A DNA stretch of 64,000 bases from Tous-C4FEB sp044356555 (GCA_044356555.1 JBIKWB010000005.1:128780-192779), one strand, 5' to 3'; shown: positions 8,711 through 17,564, numbered from the stretch's first letter. Notes: generated by a model not told the origin, from the sequence alone. Translations and numbers: made by a program.

Positions 8711-9715
8711 ATGTTTCCATCCCATGCTTTTCCTCGGTTCGCCGCGATTGCGCTTTGTGCCGCAGCTTTTTTTGCGGCGCGCGTTGACGCCGCCGCGCCA
8801 GCCTTCTCCCCGGCGATCGTCTATGATTTCGGCGGCAAGTTCGACCGCTCGTTCAACCAGTCGGCGAGCGAAGGCGCGGAGAAGTTCAAAAAAGAAACGG
8901 GTATCGCCTTCCGTGAATTCGAAATCTCCAACCCGGCCCAGCGCGAACAAGCGCTGACCCAACTCGCTCGCCGCGGGGCGACGATCATAGTCGCCGTCGG
9001 TTTCACCCAAGCCTCGGCCGTAGAGAAGGTCGCGAAGCAGTTTCCCGCGGTGAAGTTCACGATCATCGACGCGACCGTCGATCTCCCTAACGTGCAATCG
9101 GTGAATTTCCGCGAGCAGGAATCTTCGTTTCTCTGCGGCATGGCGGCGGCGCTGGCTTCGAAGAGCGGTAGAATTGGTTTCGTCGGCGGCATGGATATTC
9201 CGCTGATCCGGAAATTCGCTCTCGGCTACGTGGAAGGCGCCAAGTTCGTGAATCCCAAGATCGAGGTTTTCCAAAACATGACGGGCACCACGCCCGCTGC
9301 GTGGGGCGATCCGACGAAAGGCGCGGAGCTCGCCAGGAGCCAGTTTGGGCGCGGGGCTGATGTGATTTTCCACGCGGCCGGCGCGACGGGCATCGGCGTG
9401 ATGCAGGCGGCCAAAGACGCCGGCAAGCTCAGCATCGGCTGCGACAGCAACCAAAACTACCTGCATTCCGGCGGGGTCCTCACTTCGGCGGTGAAGGCGG
9501 TCAACGTCGCCGTGCACAAAACGTTTCTCGACGCGAAGAACGGCTCGTGGAAGCCCGGCGTCATCGCCCTCGGTCTGGCGGAGGACGGCGTCGGCTACGC
9601 GCTCGACGAGCACAACCGGAAGCTCATCACGCCGGAAATTGAGGCGCGGCTGAACCAGGCCCGGGCGGACATCGTGAGCGGAAAAATCAAGGTTTCGGAA
9701 TACAAGGCGCAGTGA
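8711..9715 (+). CDS. BMP-family nucleoside-binding protein of ABC importer
   Basis: This 334-residue periplasmic substrate-binding protein belongs to the basic membrane protein (BMP/PnrA/TmpC) family, whose characterised members bind purine nucleosides. The family pattern VYDFGGKFDRSFNQ opens the mature domain, and the sequence continues with the expected two-lobe fold. The ATG at 8711 is preferred over the upstream in-frame TTG because it begins the signal peptide. There is no lipobox Cys at the cleavage region, so the protein is probably soluble in the periplasm. Its stop codon overlaps the GTG start of the ATPase gene, making this the first gene of a coupled five-gene operon. The exact nucleoside is unknown. 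Confidence 0.88.
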   Translation: MFPSHAFPRFAAIALCAAAFFAARVDAAAPAFSPAIVYDFGGKFDRSFNQSASEGAEKFKKETGIAFREFEISNPAQREQALTQLARRGATIIVAVGFTQASAVEKVAKQFPAVKFTIIDATVDLPNVQSVNFREQESSFLCGMAAALASKSGRIGFVGGMDIPLIRKFALGYVEGAKFVNPKIEVFQNMTGTTPAAWGDPTKGAELARSQFGRGADVIFHAAGATGIGVMQAAKDAGKLSIGCDSNQNYLHSGGVLTSAVKAVNVAVHKTFLDAKNGSWKPGVIALGLAEDGVGYALDEHNRKLITPEIEARLNQARADIVSGKIKVSEYKAQ

Positions 9716-11304
9716 GCGACGAAGCTGGGAGCGCGACCGCCCCGGGTCGCAACTCAGATGGCGCGGCTGGAGCCGCCCGTGCTCCCGCGCTTGAACTCCG
9801 CGCAATCGACAAACGGTTCGGCGCGGTGCATGCGAATCGCGCCATCTCGTTCACGGTCGCGGCGGGCAGTATTCACGGGCTGATCGGCGAGAACGGGGCG
9901 GGCAAATCGACGTTGATGAACATCATCTACGGCTTTCACCGCGCGGACTCGGGCGAGATTCTCGTGCACGGCAGGAAGGTGGACATCGCCTCGCCCCAAG
10001 CCGCGATTGCGGCGGGCATCGGGATGGTGCACCAGCACTTCAGGCTCGTGGAGAATTTCACGGTGCTGGAGAACGTGATCCTCGGGGTCGAGGGTGGCGC
10101 TTTGCTGGCCGGCGGGTTGACGGCGGCGCGACGGGAGCTAGAGAAATTGGCCCGCGACTACGGTCTTGAGGTGCCGCTCGATTCCATGATTTCCGAGCTG
10201 TCGGTCGGATTACAGCAGCGGGTCGAGATCCTGAAAGCGCTCTATCGTCGGGCTGAGATTTTGATTCTCGACGAGCCGACGGCGGTGCTGACGCCCCAAG
10301 AGGCGGATCAACTTTTCAAAATGCTCGGTCGGCTGCGCGAGCAGGGGAAGGCGGTCATTTTGGTCACCCACAAGCTCCGTGAAATCATGGCGATCACGGA
10401 CCGCGTGACGGTCATGCGGCAGGGCGCGGTCGTTGCCGAGGTGATGACGAAGGAAACTTCGCCGCGCGGTCTCGCCGAGAAAATGGTGGGCCGGGCGGTG
10501 CTGTTGCAGGTGGACAAAAGCCCTGCGACGCCGGGGGTGGCATTGCTCTCGGTGACAGACCTCGAAGTGCGCGACCGGTTGGGCGTGCCGCGAGTCAAGG
10601 GCGTCAGTTTCGAGCTCCGCGCGGGTGAAATCGTCGGCGTAGCCGGCGTGGCGGGGAACGGTCAGTCGGAGTTGCTGGAGGCGCTTGCGGGCATCCGTGC
10701 GCCGAGTCGCGGGGAGATACGTCTCGGTGGACGCGAATTGGTGCGCGAGCAACTCGACGCTCGGGCGCGGCGGGCGCTGGGCCTGGCGCATGTGCCCGAA
10801 GACCGGCTGAGGATGGGGGTCGTCGCGAGTTTTTCGGCCGAGGCGAACGCGATGCTCGGCTACCATGATCGGCCGCGCTACGGCCGGGGATTGTTTTTGG
10901 ACCAGGCGGCAAGCTTGGCGGGTTGCGAGGCCAAGATGAAGGAATTCGACGTGCGCCCGGCGCAACCGGCGTTGCGGATCTCGGCGTTCTCCGGCGGCAA
11001 CCAGCAAAAACTCGTCATGGCGCGGGAGATCGACGCGGACCCGAGTGTGTTGCTGATCGGCCAGCCGACGCGGGGCGTGGACATCGGGGCGATCGAGTTC
11101 ATCCACCGGCGTTTGCTCGCGCTGCGCGACGCGGGCAAGGCGTTGCTCGTGGTCTCGGTGGAGCTCGACGAGATCCTCGGGCTGGCTGACCGCATTTTGG
11201 TGATGAATGGCGGCGAGATCATGGGTGAGTTGGCGCGCGCCGAAGCGACGGAGGAGAAGATCGGGCTGATGATGGCCGGGGTCCGCGGGGAGGGCGGCGT
11301 ATGA
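9712..11304 (+). CDS. Nucleoside ABC importer, duplicated ATPase subunit
   Basis: This 530-residue protein carries two ABC domains in tandem. The first has Walker A GENGAGKST, signature LSVGLQQR and Walker B ILILDEPTAVL. The second has the degenerate Walker A GVAGNGQSEL, signature FSGGNQQK and GQPTRGVD, the form normal for sugar- and nucleoside-type importers of this class. It powers uptake through the two permeases encoded next. Translation starts at GTG 9712, overlapping the binding-protein stop by four bases, and its own stop overlaps the next start (ATGA). The N-terminal ~25 residues are Ala/Gly-rich and precede the domain. The substrate is inferred from the BMP partner. Confidence 0.92.
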   Translation: MSDEAGSATAPGRNSDGAAGAARAPALELRAIDKRFGAVHANRAISFTVAAGSIHGLIGENGAGKSTLMNIIYGFHRADSGEILVHGRKVDIASPQAAIAAGIGMVHQHFRLVENFTVLENVILGVEGGALLAGGLTAARRELEKLARDYGLEVPLDSMISELSVGLQQRVEILKALYRRAEILILDEPTAVLTPQEADQLFKMLGRLREQGKAVILVTHKLREIMAITDRVTVMRQGAVVAEVMTKETSPRGLAEKMVGRAVLLQVDKSPATPGVALLSVTDLEVRDRLGVPRVKGVSFELRAGEIVGVAGVAGNGQSELLEALAGIRAPSRGEIRLGGRELVREQLDARARRALGLAHVPEDRLRMGVVASFSAEANAMLGYHDRPRYGRGLFLDQAASLAGCEAKMKEFDVRPAQPALRISAFSGGNQQKLVMAREIDADPSVLLIGQPTRGVDIGAIEFIHRRLLALRDAGKALLVVSVELDEILGLADRILVMNGGEIMGELARAEATEEKIGLMMAGVRGEGGV

Positions 11305-12410
11305 GTGCGCCCGGCAAACTGCCGCGCTGGGCGGAACTTGGCTTGCTGCCTGTGATCAATCTGGTCGTCGCGCTGCTGATCTCGGGCGTCGTGATCAAGC
11401 TGCTCGGTGAAAGCCCGGTGGCGGCGTTTAAGCTCATGGCGGCGGGATCGGTGGGGACGCAGGAGGGCATCGGTTACACGCTCTACTACGCGACGAACTT
11501 TATCTTCACCGGTCTGGCGGTCGCGGTCGCTTACCACGCCGGGCTGTTCAACATCGGCGCCGAAGGCCAGGCCTACATCGGCGGGCTCGGCACGGGGCTC
11601 GTGTGCCTGTGGCTGGGGGCTTGGCCGTTTTGGGCGGTGCTGCCGCTGGCCGTACTGGCGGGTGCGGGGTTCGGCGCGGCGTGGGCGTTTATCCCGGCAT
11701 ATCTTCAGGCGAAACGGGGCAGCCACATCGTGATCACGACGATCATGTTCAATTTTATCGCCGCGTCGCTGATGACCTACCTCTTGGTCAACGTGTTGAT
11801 CAAACCGGGCCAGCAGTCGCCGGAGTCGCGGGAATTTGCGGTCAACGCCTGGATGCCTTCGGCGACGGACGTGCTCGCGCGGGTGGGCGTCTCATTTGCA
11901 GCGACGCCGCTCAACCTCGCGTTCGGTTTCGCTTTGGGTGCGGCGGTGCTGGTTTGGCTGTTTGTGTGGCGCACGCGCTGGGGCTATGCGCTGCGAGTCG
12001 CCGGCGAGAATCCGGCGGCGGCGGTCTATGCCGGGATTTCGCCGCCTCGGATCATTATAGGCGCAATGTTGCTGTCGGGTGCATTGGCGGGAGGTTTGGG
12101 GCTGAACGAGCTGATGGGTTCCCAGCACCGCATTTTGATGGATTTTCCGAGCGGAGCGGGGTTTGTCGGGATCGCGGTGGCGCTGATGGGGCGGAACCAT
12201 CCGGCGGGGATCATCGTCGCGGCAGTGCTTTTCGGCGCGCTGTACCAAGGCGGATCACAGCTCTCGTTCGATATGCCCAAGATCAACCGCGATATGGTCG
12301 TCGTGATCCAAGGCCTCGTGATCTTGCTGTGCGGTGCGATGGAGAACGTATTTAAAGCGCCGTTGGCGGCGTTGTTTGCCAAGTTTGGAGCAAAGCCAGG
12401 AGTCGGCTGA
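11301..12410 (+). CDS. Nucleoside ABC importer permease 1
   Basis: This 369-residue inner-membrane permease belongs to the BPD_transp_2 class that pairs with BMP-type binding proteins. About nine or ten hydrophobic segments are visible, with the family's FNIGAEGQAYIGG and AGENPAAAVYAGI motifs, the second being the cytoplasmic loop that contacts the ATPase. It is coupled to the ATPase gene by an ATGA overlap and to the second permease by a one-base TGATG overlap. Together the two permeases would form the heterodimeric channel. The family is clear; the transported nucleoside is not known. Confidence 0.9.
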   Translation: MSAPGKLPRWAELGLLPVINLVVALLISGVVIKLLGESPVAAFKLMAAGSVGTQEGIGYTLYYATNFIFTGLAVAVAYHAGLFNIGAEGQAYIGGLGTGLVCLWLGAWPFWAVLPLAVLAGAGFGAAWAFIPAYLQAKRGSHIVITTIMFNFIAASLMTYLLVNVLIKPGQQSPESREFAVNAWMPSATDVLARVGVSFAATPLNLAFGFALGAAVLVWLFVWRTRWGYALRVAGENPAAAVYAGISPPRIIIGAMLLSGALAGGLGLNELMGSQHRILMDFPSGAGFVGIAVALMGRNHPAGIIVAAVLFGALYQGGSQLSFDMPKINRDMVVVIQGLVILLCGAMENVFKAPLAALFAKFGAKPGVG

Positions 12411-13384
12411 TGGAAACTTACACGCTCATCGTTTTGCTGCTCGCGGCCACGATCCGGGTGGCAACGCCGTTGTTGTTGGCGGCGATCGCGGGGCTTTTTT
12501 CGGAGCGCGCGGGGGTGATCGATCTTGGGCTTGAGGGAAAAATGCTGGGTGCGGCGTTTGCCGCGGCGGCGGTCTCCGCGACGACGGGCTCGGTGTGGTT
12601 TGGGCTGGGTGCGGGGATCGCGACGGCGGTGTTTCTCGCGCTCCTGATCGGCTTCGCTTGCATCACGCACAAGGGCAACCAAGTCGTCGCGGGCATGGCG
12701 GTCACGATCATGGTGGTGGGGCTCGGTCCCACGCTCGGGCTCGCGTGGTTTGGGCTCGGGGGACAGACGCCGCAGCTCGACGGCGCGGGCCAACGTTTTA
12801 CGGGCATAACATGGCCGGGCGCCGCTGCGGCCAAGGAAATGCCGTTTCCCGGATTGCTCTACTCGGAGCTGTTGAGCGGGCAGAACTTGATCGTGTATTT
12901 CGCGGCGGCCCTGGTGCCACTGAGTGCGTGGATTTTTTACCGGACGCGATTTGGCCTGCGGCTGCGGGCGGTGGGCGAGAATCCGCACGCGGTCGATACG
13001 GCGGGCATTTCGGTCAACGTGCTGCGCTATCAGGCCGTCATTATTTCCGGGGTGCTCTGCGGCGTAGCGGGAACGTATCTTTCGACGGCGGCGAGTTCCG
13101 GTTTCGTGCGCGACATGACGGCGGGCAAAGGCTATCTGGCGCTGGCAGCGTTGATTTTTGGCAAATGGAAACCGGTGCCCACGCTGTTCGCGTGCCTGTT
13201 GTTCGCCTTTACCGATGCGTTGGCGACGCGACTGCAAGGCGTGGCGTTGCCGGTCGTGGGTGTGATCCCGGTGCAGTTCATTTTGGCCCTGCCCTACGTG
13301 CTCACGGTGTTGTTGCTCGCGGGCTTTGTCGGCAAAGCGGTTGCGCCGCGGGCAATCGGCGTGCCTTACTCCAAAGAAAAATGA
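12410..13384 (+). CDS. Nucleoside ABC importer permease 2
   Basis: This 324-residue polytopic membrane protein is the partner of the preceding permease. It shows the family's GLFSERAGVIDLGLEGKM segment near residue 27, close to the start as usual for the shorter permease, and the coupling-loop motif AVGENPHAVDTAGI. Around eight to nine membrane spans are visible. Start and stop overlap both neighbours (TGATG and ATGA), so dosage with the other subunits is likely fixed by translational coupling. The last overlap links it to a gamma carbonic anhydrase gene rather than to another transport gene. Confidence 0.9.
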   Translation: METYTLIVLLLAATIRVATPLLLAAIAGLFSERAGVIDLGLEGKMLGAAFAAAAVSATTGSVWFGLGAGIATAVFLALLIGFACITHKGNQVVAGMAVTIMVVGLGPTLGLAWFGLGGQTPQLDGAGQRFTGITWPGAAAAKEMPFPGLLYSELLSGQNLIVYFAAALVPLSAWIFYRTRFGLRLRAVGENPHAVDTAGISVNVLRYQAVIISGVLCGVAGTYLSTAASSGFVRDMTAGKGYLALAALIFGKWKPVPTLFACLLFAFTDALATRLQGVALPVVGVIPVQFILALPYVLTVLLLAGFVGKAVAPRAIGVPYSKEK

Positions 13385-13923
13385 ATTCCGCCGACAGCGT
13401 TCAGTTTCGCCTAGCCCGACACCTTGCGCGGAAACCCGATGTGACACGGGCATTGTTTGTGGCGGCAAACGCCACCGTGGTGGGCGATGTGGTGCTCGGA
13501 CCTTCGAGCAGCGTTTTCTACGGCGCGGTGTTGCGCGGTGACATTCAGGAAATCCGGATCGGCGAAGGGACCAACATTCAGGACAACGCCGTGGTGCATC
13601 TCGCCGACGCTCACGGGGTGCAGATCGGGGCGTGGTGCACGATCGGCCACGCGGCAATCATCCACGCCTGCACAATCGAGGACGAGTGCCTGATCGGTAT
13701 GGGCGCGACGGTGCTCGATGGCGCGCGGATCGGGGCGCGGAGCATGGTCGGGGCAAACTCGCTCGTGCCCCAGCGTTTCACGTGTCCGCCGGGATCGATG
13801 GTTTACGGCTCGCCGGCGAAGGTGGTGCGGCCGTTGACGGAGGCGGAGCAACAAGGCCTGAAGCCGTGGGCGGAGAAATACATCGCGGTCGCCAAGGCGC
13901 ACGCCGAGCTGGAGCGGAAGTAG
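13381..13923 (+). CDS. Gamma-class carbonic anhydrase family protein
   Basis: This 180-residue left-handed beta-helix protein belongs to the gamma carbonic anhydrase/YrdA/PaaY family. Hexapeptide repeats run through most of the chain, and the three metal-binding histidines are present as H73 (VVHLAD), H90 and H95 (IGHAAIIHAC). The trimeric enzyme would bind zinc or iron at subunit interfaces. The start is ATG at 13381, overlapping the permease stop by four bases; upstream in-frame starts lie inside the permease gene and were rejected. Many family members have low or no measured carbonic anhydrase activity, so the reaction is uncertain. Its coupling to a nucleoside importer is unusual. Confidence 0.88.
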   Translation: MNSADSVQFRLARHLARKPDVTRALFVAANATVVGDVVLGPSSSVFYGAVLRGDIQEIRIGEGTNIQDNAVVHLADAHGVQIGAWCTIGHAAIIHACTIEDECLIGMGATVLDGARIGARSMVGANSLVPQRFTCPPGSMVYGSPAKVVRPLTEAEQQGLKPWAEKYIAVAKAHAELERK

Positions 13924-13994
13924 GGGACGTAAGGCAAGTGGGGCGAGGTCTGCTAACCGCCCTCAACCCAAATCCCGGCGCACGGCGGTAACGT

Positions 13995-14022
13995 GGAGGG
14001 CGGGTCAAAGACCTGGCTCTAC
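13995..14022 (-). repeat. REP-like palindrome at folA stop codon
   Basis: Read on the minus strand this begins GTAGAGCCAGGTC and ends GACCCGCCCTCC, an imperfect member of the GTAGGG…GACCCGCCC family seen at 38009, 45244, 50948, 55639 and 59800. Here the TAG inside its first four bases is the folA stop codon itself. Confidence 0.6.
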
Positions 14023-14519
14023 TTTTTTTCCAGCTCGAAGAAGGTGTAACGGAAATGGGCGTCGTGGCTTTCGCGCCGGGTGAGCTCGTGCCACGGCAGG
14101 GACCGCCACTCTGGGAAGAAGGTGTCACCCTCCACATCGGCGTGGATGAGCGTGAGCGAAAGGCGAAGCGGTCGGTGGGAGGCGAGGGCCTCGGCGTAGA
14201 TCCGTTCGCCGCCGCAGATCATGATCTCGCCCGGAAGCGAGTCGGCGATGGCGAGGGCGGCGGTGAGTGAGGTGGCGACCTGGACGCCGGGTTGGGCGAG
14301 GGCGGGGTCGCGCGTGATGACGACGGGCTGGCGGCCATCGGCCCGCGCGTGAGGCCAGGTTTGGTAGCAGAAGCGCCCGAGGACGACGATCTGACCGGCG
14401 GTGGCGCGGTGGAAGTGGGCGGTATCCTCTGCGATGCGCCACGGGAGCTGGCCGGCACGGCCGATGACGCGGTTTTCAGCGCAGGCAACGATGAGGTGGA
14501 GAGGCTTGGGCGCGGACAC
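14019..14519 (-). CDS. folA: Dihydrofolate reductase
   Basis: This 166-residue cytosolic enzyme reduces dihydrofolate to tetrahydrofolate with NADPH. The N-terminus reads LHLIVACAENRVIG, then LPWRIAEDTAHF with the catalytic acidic residue (equivalent to Asp27 in E. coli), ICGGERIYAEAL for the cofactor loop, and HADVEGDTFFPEW near the C-terminus. All of this aligns with FolA over its whole length. The start is GTG at 14519; no in-frame ATG fits the family N-terminus. It is divergent from alanine dehydrogenase with ~100 bp between. Its stop codon lies in a REP-like palindrome. thyA is not adjacent in this window. Confidence 0.92.
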   Translation of the reverse strand: MSAPKPLHLIVACAENRVIGRAGQLPWRIAEDTAHFHRATAGQIVVLGRFCYQTWPHARADGRQPVVITRDPALAQPGVQVATSLTAALAIADSLPGEIMICGGERIYAEALASHRPLRLSLTLIHADVEGDTFFPEWRSLPWHELTRRESHDAHFRYTFFELEKK

Positions 14520-14621
14520 AGGCCGAGGAAAGGGAAACGGACGGAAGTTACACGCCAAAGAAGCGGTCGCGGCGCCGATTCTGGACGTGTCTTCCGCACA
14601 TTTTTTTCGTTGGCTGAGGTC

Positions 14622-15710
14622 ATGAAAATCGGTGTCCCGAAGGAAATTAAGATCGGTGAAACCCGGGTTTCGATGACCCCCAGCCTGTGTCGGCGCTGCG
14701 TCGCACTCGGCGGCGAAGTGTTGGTGCAAAAATCGGCCGGCATTACGGCGGGATTCACTGACGCCGAATATCGGGCGGCCGGCGCAACGGTGGTCGCATC
14801 GGCGGCGGCAGTCTGGGCGGCGGCGGATCTCATTTTGAAGGTGAAGGAGCCCTTGCCGGCGGAGTATGGCCGGCTGCGGACGGGGCAGATGTTGTTCACG
14901 TATCTGCACCTCGCCGCGGGACCGGAGTTGGCGAAGGTGCTGTTGAAGAAAAAAATTCTGGGCATTTCGTATGAGACAGTCGAAGGGAACGACGGCTCGT
15001 TTCCGTTGCTCAAGCCGATGTCGCAGATCGCCGGACGGCTCGCGATTCAGGTGGGCGCGTATTTTCTCCAATCGCAACACGGTGGCTCGGGCGTGTTGCT
15101 CGGCGGCATTCCCGGCACGATGCCGGGGCATGTGGTGGTCGTGGGCGCGGGCAACTCGGGCGCACACGCGGTGCAGATGGCGGCGGGCATGGGAGCGCGC
15201 GTCACGGTGCTCGACCTCGACACGCGCAAACTCGAGGCGCTCGATTCCGAGTATCGTGGGCGGGTGGTCACGTTGATGTCGAATCCGGCGAATCTGGAGG
15301 CGAGTGTGGCCGACGCGGATTTGTTGATCGGGGCGGTGCTGATCCCGGCGGCAAAGGCGCCGATTGTGGTATCCAAACGGATGGTCGCGCAGATGCGGCC
15401 GGGCAGCGTGATGGTGGACATCGCGATCGATCAGGGTGGTTGCGTGGAGACAATCCGCCCCACCTCGCACGAGGAGCCGGTTTACAAGCAGCATGGGGTG
15501 ATCCACTACGCGGTGCCGAATATGCCGGCGCTGGTGGGCCGCACGTCGACGCTCGGGCTGACGCAGGCGACGGAGCCTTTTGTGGCGACGCTGGTGCAGA
15601 AAGGGGTGGAGCGCGCTCTGGCCGAGCATCCGGGGCTCGCCAAGGGCGTGAACACCCGCGACGGCAGAATCGTTTACGGCGCGGTGGCGAAGGCGCTGGG
15701 TTACGAGTGA
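14622..15710 (+). CDS. ald: Alanine dehydrogenase
   Basis: This 362-residue NAD-dependent enzyme interconverts L-alanine with pyruvate and ammonia. It starts MKIGVPKEIKIGETRVS, has the substrate-binding lysine in LKVKEP and the catalytic histidine in FTYLHLAA, the Rossmann fingerprint VVGAGNSGAHAVQMA, and DIAIDQGGC near the active site. The length matches the family. The ATG at 14622 follows GAGGT, one of the few Shine-Dalgarno-like sequences in this window. A small gene follows after 7 bp and is probably co-transcribed. The distinction from saccharopine or transhydrogenase alpha homologues is clear from the N-terminus. Confidence 0.95.
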   Translation: MKIGVPKEIKIGETRVSMTPSLCRRCVALGGEVLVQKSAGITAGFTDAEYRAAGATVVASAAAVWAAADLILKVKEPLPAEYGRLRTGQMLFTYLHLAAGPELAKVLLKKKILGISYETVEGNDGSFPLLKPMSQIAGRLAIQVGAYFLQSQHGGSGVLLGGIPGTMPGHVVVVGAGNSGAHAVQMAAGMGARVTVLDLDTRKLEALDSEYRGRVVTLMSNPANLEASVADADLLIGAVLIPAAKAPIVVSKRMVAQMRPGSVMVDIAIDQGGCVETIRPTSHEEPVYKQHGVIHYAVPNMPALVGRTSTLGLTQATEPFVATLVQKGVERALAEHPGLAKGVNTRDGRIVYGAVAKALGYE

Positions 15711-15717
15711 GACGACC

Positions 15718-15981
15718 ATGACGCTAGTGCTCATTGCGACCGGTGTAATGGCTCTGATCGGCGGTCTGATTTGGATCGCCAACAACATAGGCGGCGGTGG
15801 GTCGTCTCGGAGAGATACTTCGGGCGATGGCGGAGGCGTGTTCGCGAACGGTTCATCGTCGGGCCATCATCACGGCCGGGGCTGCGGGCAAGGCGATCCG
15901 GGCAGAGACGGCGGCGGTGACTCGGGCGGTGGCGATGGGGATGGCGGAGGTGATGGCGGGGGTGGGGGCGGCGGCGATTGA
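15718..15981 (+). CDS. Small membrane-anchored Gly/Asp-rich protein
   Basis: This gene encodes 87 residues: one hydrophobic segment at 2-22 (LIATGVMALIGGLIWIA) followed by a low-complexity tail made almost entirely of Gly, Asp and Ser, with HHH and one Cys in the middle. The tail is strongly acidic and probably disordered outside the membrane; it could bind cations, but nothing in the sequence proves this. The ATG lies 7 bp after the ald stop, suggesting co-transcription. Low-complexity GC-rich DNA can look coding by chance, but the membrane segment, position and clean start favour a real gene. No function is recognised. Confidence 0.5.
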   Translation: MTLVLIATGVMALIGGLIWIANNIGGGGSSRRDTSGDGGGVFANGSSSGHHHGRGCGQGDPGRDGGGDSGGGDGDGGGDGGGGGGGD

Positions 15982-16028
15982 CGCGTGGAGTGCCGGAGAA
16001 TGAACGGACCGGCCGGGTGCTTAATTTT

Positions 16029-16895
16029 ATGAAATCCATACTTTGTTTTTTCGGGTTGCTGGTCGTCGCCGGCTTGTTGCGTGCGGCGCCCTTGCCGGTC
16101 GGTTCGGCGCAATTCACGGCGCCGAACGAAGGCGAACCGATCACGGTCTTCACCTACAAGCCGCCGACTTATCGGGGCGGGCCGCTCTTCGTGATTTGCC
16201 ACGGCGTCGGTCGTAACGCGGAGGAATACAGGAATTTTGCGATCACGCTCGCCGAGCGTTTTGGTGCGATCGTCGCGGCGCCGCTGTTCGATCGAGAGCG
16301 TTACCCGTTGGCGCGGTATCAACGCGGGGGGCTTTTGAACGCCGAGGGCGTCGTACAGCCGCGCGAAGCTTGGACCTATGCGGCGATTCCCCGGATCGTG
16401 GCGGAAGTGCGGGCGAAAGAAGGCGCGGCGGTGCCGTATTTCTTGATCGGTCATTCGGCGGGCGGGCAATTTCTCGTGCGAATGGCGGCGTTTCTTCCGG
16501 GCGAGGCCGAGCGGATCGTGGCCGCGAATCCGGGTTCGCACCTGTTTCCGGCGCGGGATCAAGATTTTGGTTACGGTTTCGGCGGGCTGCCGGCGGAGTT
16601 GAGCAATGACGAGGTGATCCGCCGCTATCTGGCGGCCCCGCTGACGATCTATTTGGGGACGGCGGACAACACGCCGGAAAACAGCTTTGACGCCAGCCCG
16701 GCGGGAATGCGGCAAGGGCCCAACCGGCTGGCGCGGGGCCGGGCGTGTTTCGCGGAGGCGCAACGCCTCGCGCAGGAGCGCGGCTGGGCGTTCAATTGGC
16801 GCAAGGTCGAGACGCCCGGCATCGGTCACGCGGCCGCATTCATGTTCGCGGCGAAGGAAGCGGAGGACGCGATCTTCGGGGCGGCCAAAAAATAA
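16029..16895 (+). CDS. Secreted alpha/beta hydrolase (PHB depolymerase/esterase-like)
   Basis: This 288-residue protein has a signal peptide ending near GLLRA-APLP and an alpha/beta-hydrolase fold. The nucleophile elbow GHSAGG gives the catalytic Ser, GTADNTPENSFD probably holds the acidic residue, and GIGHAAAF supplies the His. The pattern GVGRNAEEYRNF after the first strand resembles extracellular poly(3-hydroxybutyrate) depolymerase-like esterases. It would act in the periplasm or outside the cell on ester substrates of unknown identity. The start at ATG 16029 is chosen because it begins the signal peptide. It is followed by two hairpins and a convergent cyclophilin gene. Confidence 0.75.
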   Translation: MKSILCFFGLLVVAGLLRAAPLPVGSAQFTAPNEGEPITVFTYKPPTYRGGPLFVICHGVGRNAEEYRNFAITLAERFGAIVAAPLFDRERYPLARYQRGGLLNAEGVVQPREAWTYAAIPRIVAEVRAKEGAAVPYFLIGHSAGGQFLVRMAAFLPGEAERIVAANPGSHLFPARDQDFGYGFGGLPAELSNDEVIRRYLAAPLTIYLGTADNTPENSFDASPAGMRQGPNRLARGRACFAEAQRLAQERGWAFNWRKVETPGIGHAAAFMFAAKEAEDAIFGAAKK

Positions 16896-16917
16896 GGCCG
16901 GTCCGCGGGGACCGGCC
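16896..16917. terminator. Bidirectional hairpin between convergent genes
   Basis: GGCCGGTCC, loop GCGG, GGACCGGCC form a perfect nine-pair hairpin starting directly after the hydrolase stop. It lacks a T-tract on either side. Its position between convergent genes suggests a shared 3' end. Confidence 0.45.
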
Positions 16918-16929
16918 GAATGAAGCGAG

Positions 16930-16948
16930 CGCGGCCGGGGAGGCCGCG
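16930..16948. terminator. Second hairpin between convergent genes
   Basis: CGCGGCC, five-base loop, GGCCGCG give a seven-pair stem 12 bp before the end of the cyclophilin gene. With the adjacent nine-pair hairpin it forms a tandem structure in a 65-bp convergent gap. Confidence 0.35.
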
Positions 16949-16960
16949 TTGCCGAAGCGA

Positions 16961-17479
16961 TCAGGCTGCGACAATCTTGATGCTCTCGACACCGACGCGC
17001 TCGATGGGCGTGCTCTTCTCGCCGCCGCCGCCGGATTTGGTGGGGACGGTCGCGAGTTTTTCGAGGACGTCGTCTCCGGCGATCACCGTGCCGAACGCGG
17101 TGTATTGGCGGTCGAGGAATTTGGCGTCGCCGTGGCAGATGAAGAATTGTGAGCCGGCCGAGTCGGGGCTGGAAGAGCGGGCCATCGACAGGACGCCGCG
17201 CACGTGGGGCTTGGCGTTGAACTCCGCTTTGATTTGCCAGCCGGGACCGCCGGTACCGGGCATACCATTTTCGCCGACTTTGGTGTTGGGGCAACCGCCC
17301 TGGATCATGAAGCCCTTGATGATGCGATGAAATGCAGTGCCGTCATAAAAACCGGCGCGGGCGAGTTTCTTGAAGTTTTCAACCGTCTTGGGGGCGACGT
17401 CGGGCCAGAACGCGACGGTCAGTTCGCCGTAGGCGGTCTTGATGATGGCGTTTTCTTGGGCGGGAGTGGTGGTGCTCAT
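16961..17479 (-). CDS. Cyclophilin-type peptidyl-prolyl cis-trans isomerase
   Basis: This 172-residue cyclophilin has no signal peptide and is therefore cytosolic. It isomerises Xaa-Pro bonds during protein folding. The catalytic Arg lies in FHRIIKGFMIQGG, and GSQFFICHGDAKFLD and YTAFGTVIAGDDVLEKL follow as in the bacterial PpiB type. A glycine-rich insertion (SGGGGEKS) precedes the final strand. The ATG at 17479 gives the expected short N-terminus. It is divergent from a NUP-family gene and convergent with the esterase gene, so it is probably monocistronic. Confidence 0.95.
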   Translation of the reverse strand: MSTTTPAQENAIIKTAYGELTVAFWPDVAPKTVENFKKLARAGFYDGTAFHRIIKGFMIQGGCPNTKVGENGMPGTGGPGWQIKAEFNAKPHVRGVLSMARSSSPDSAGSQFFICHGDAKFLDRQYTAFGTVIAGDDVLEKLATVPTKSGGGGEKSTPIERVGVESIKIVAA

Positions 17480-17564
17480 TTGGATAAAAGCGGAGCGAAC
17501 CGGGAGCGTTTCTGAGCGGCAAGAACCAATTTGCCCGTGGCTCGCGACCTGCTTTCGTTGCGGG

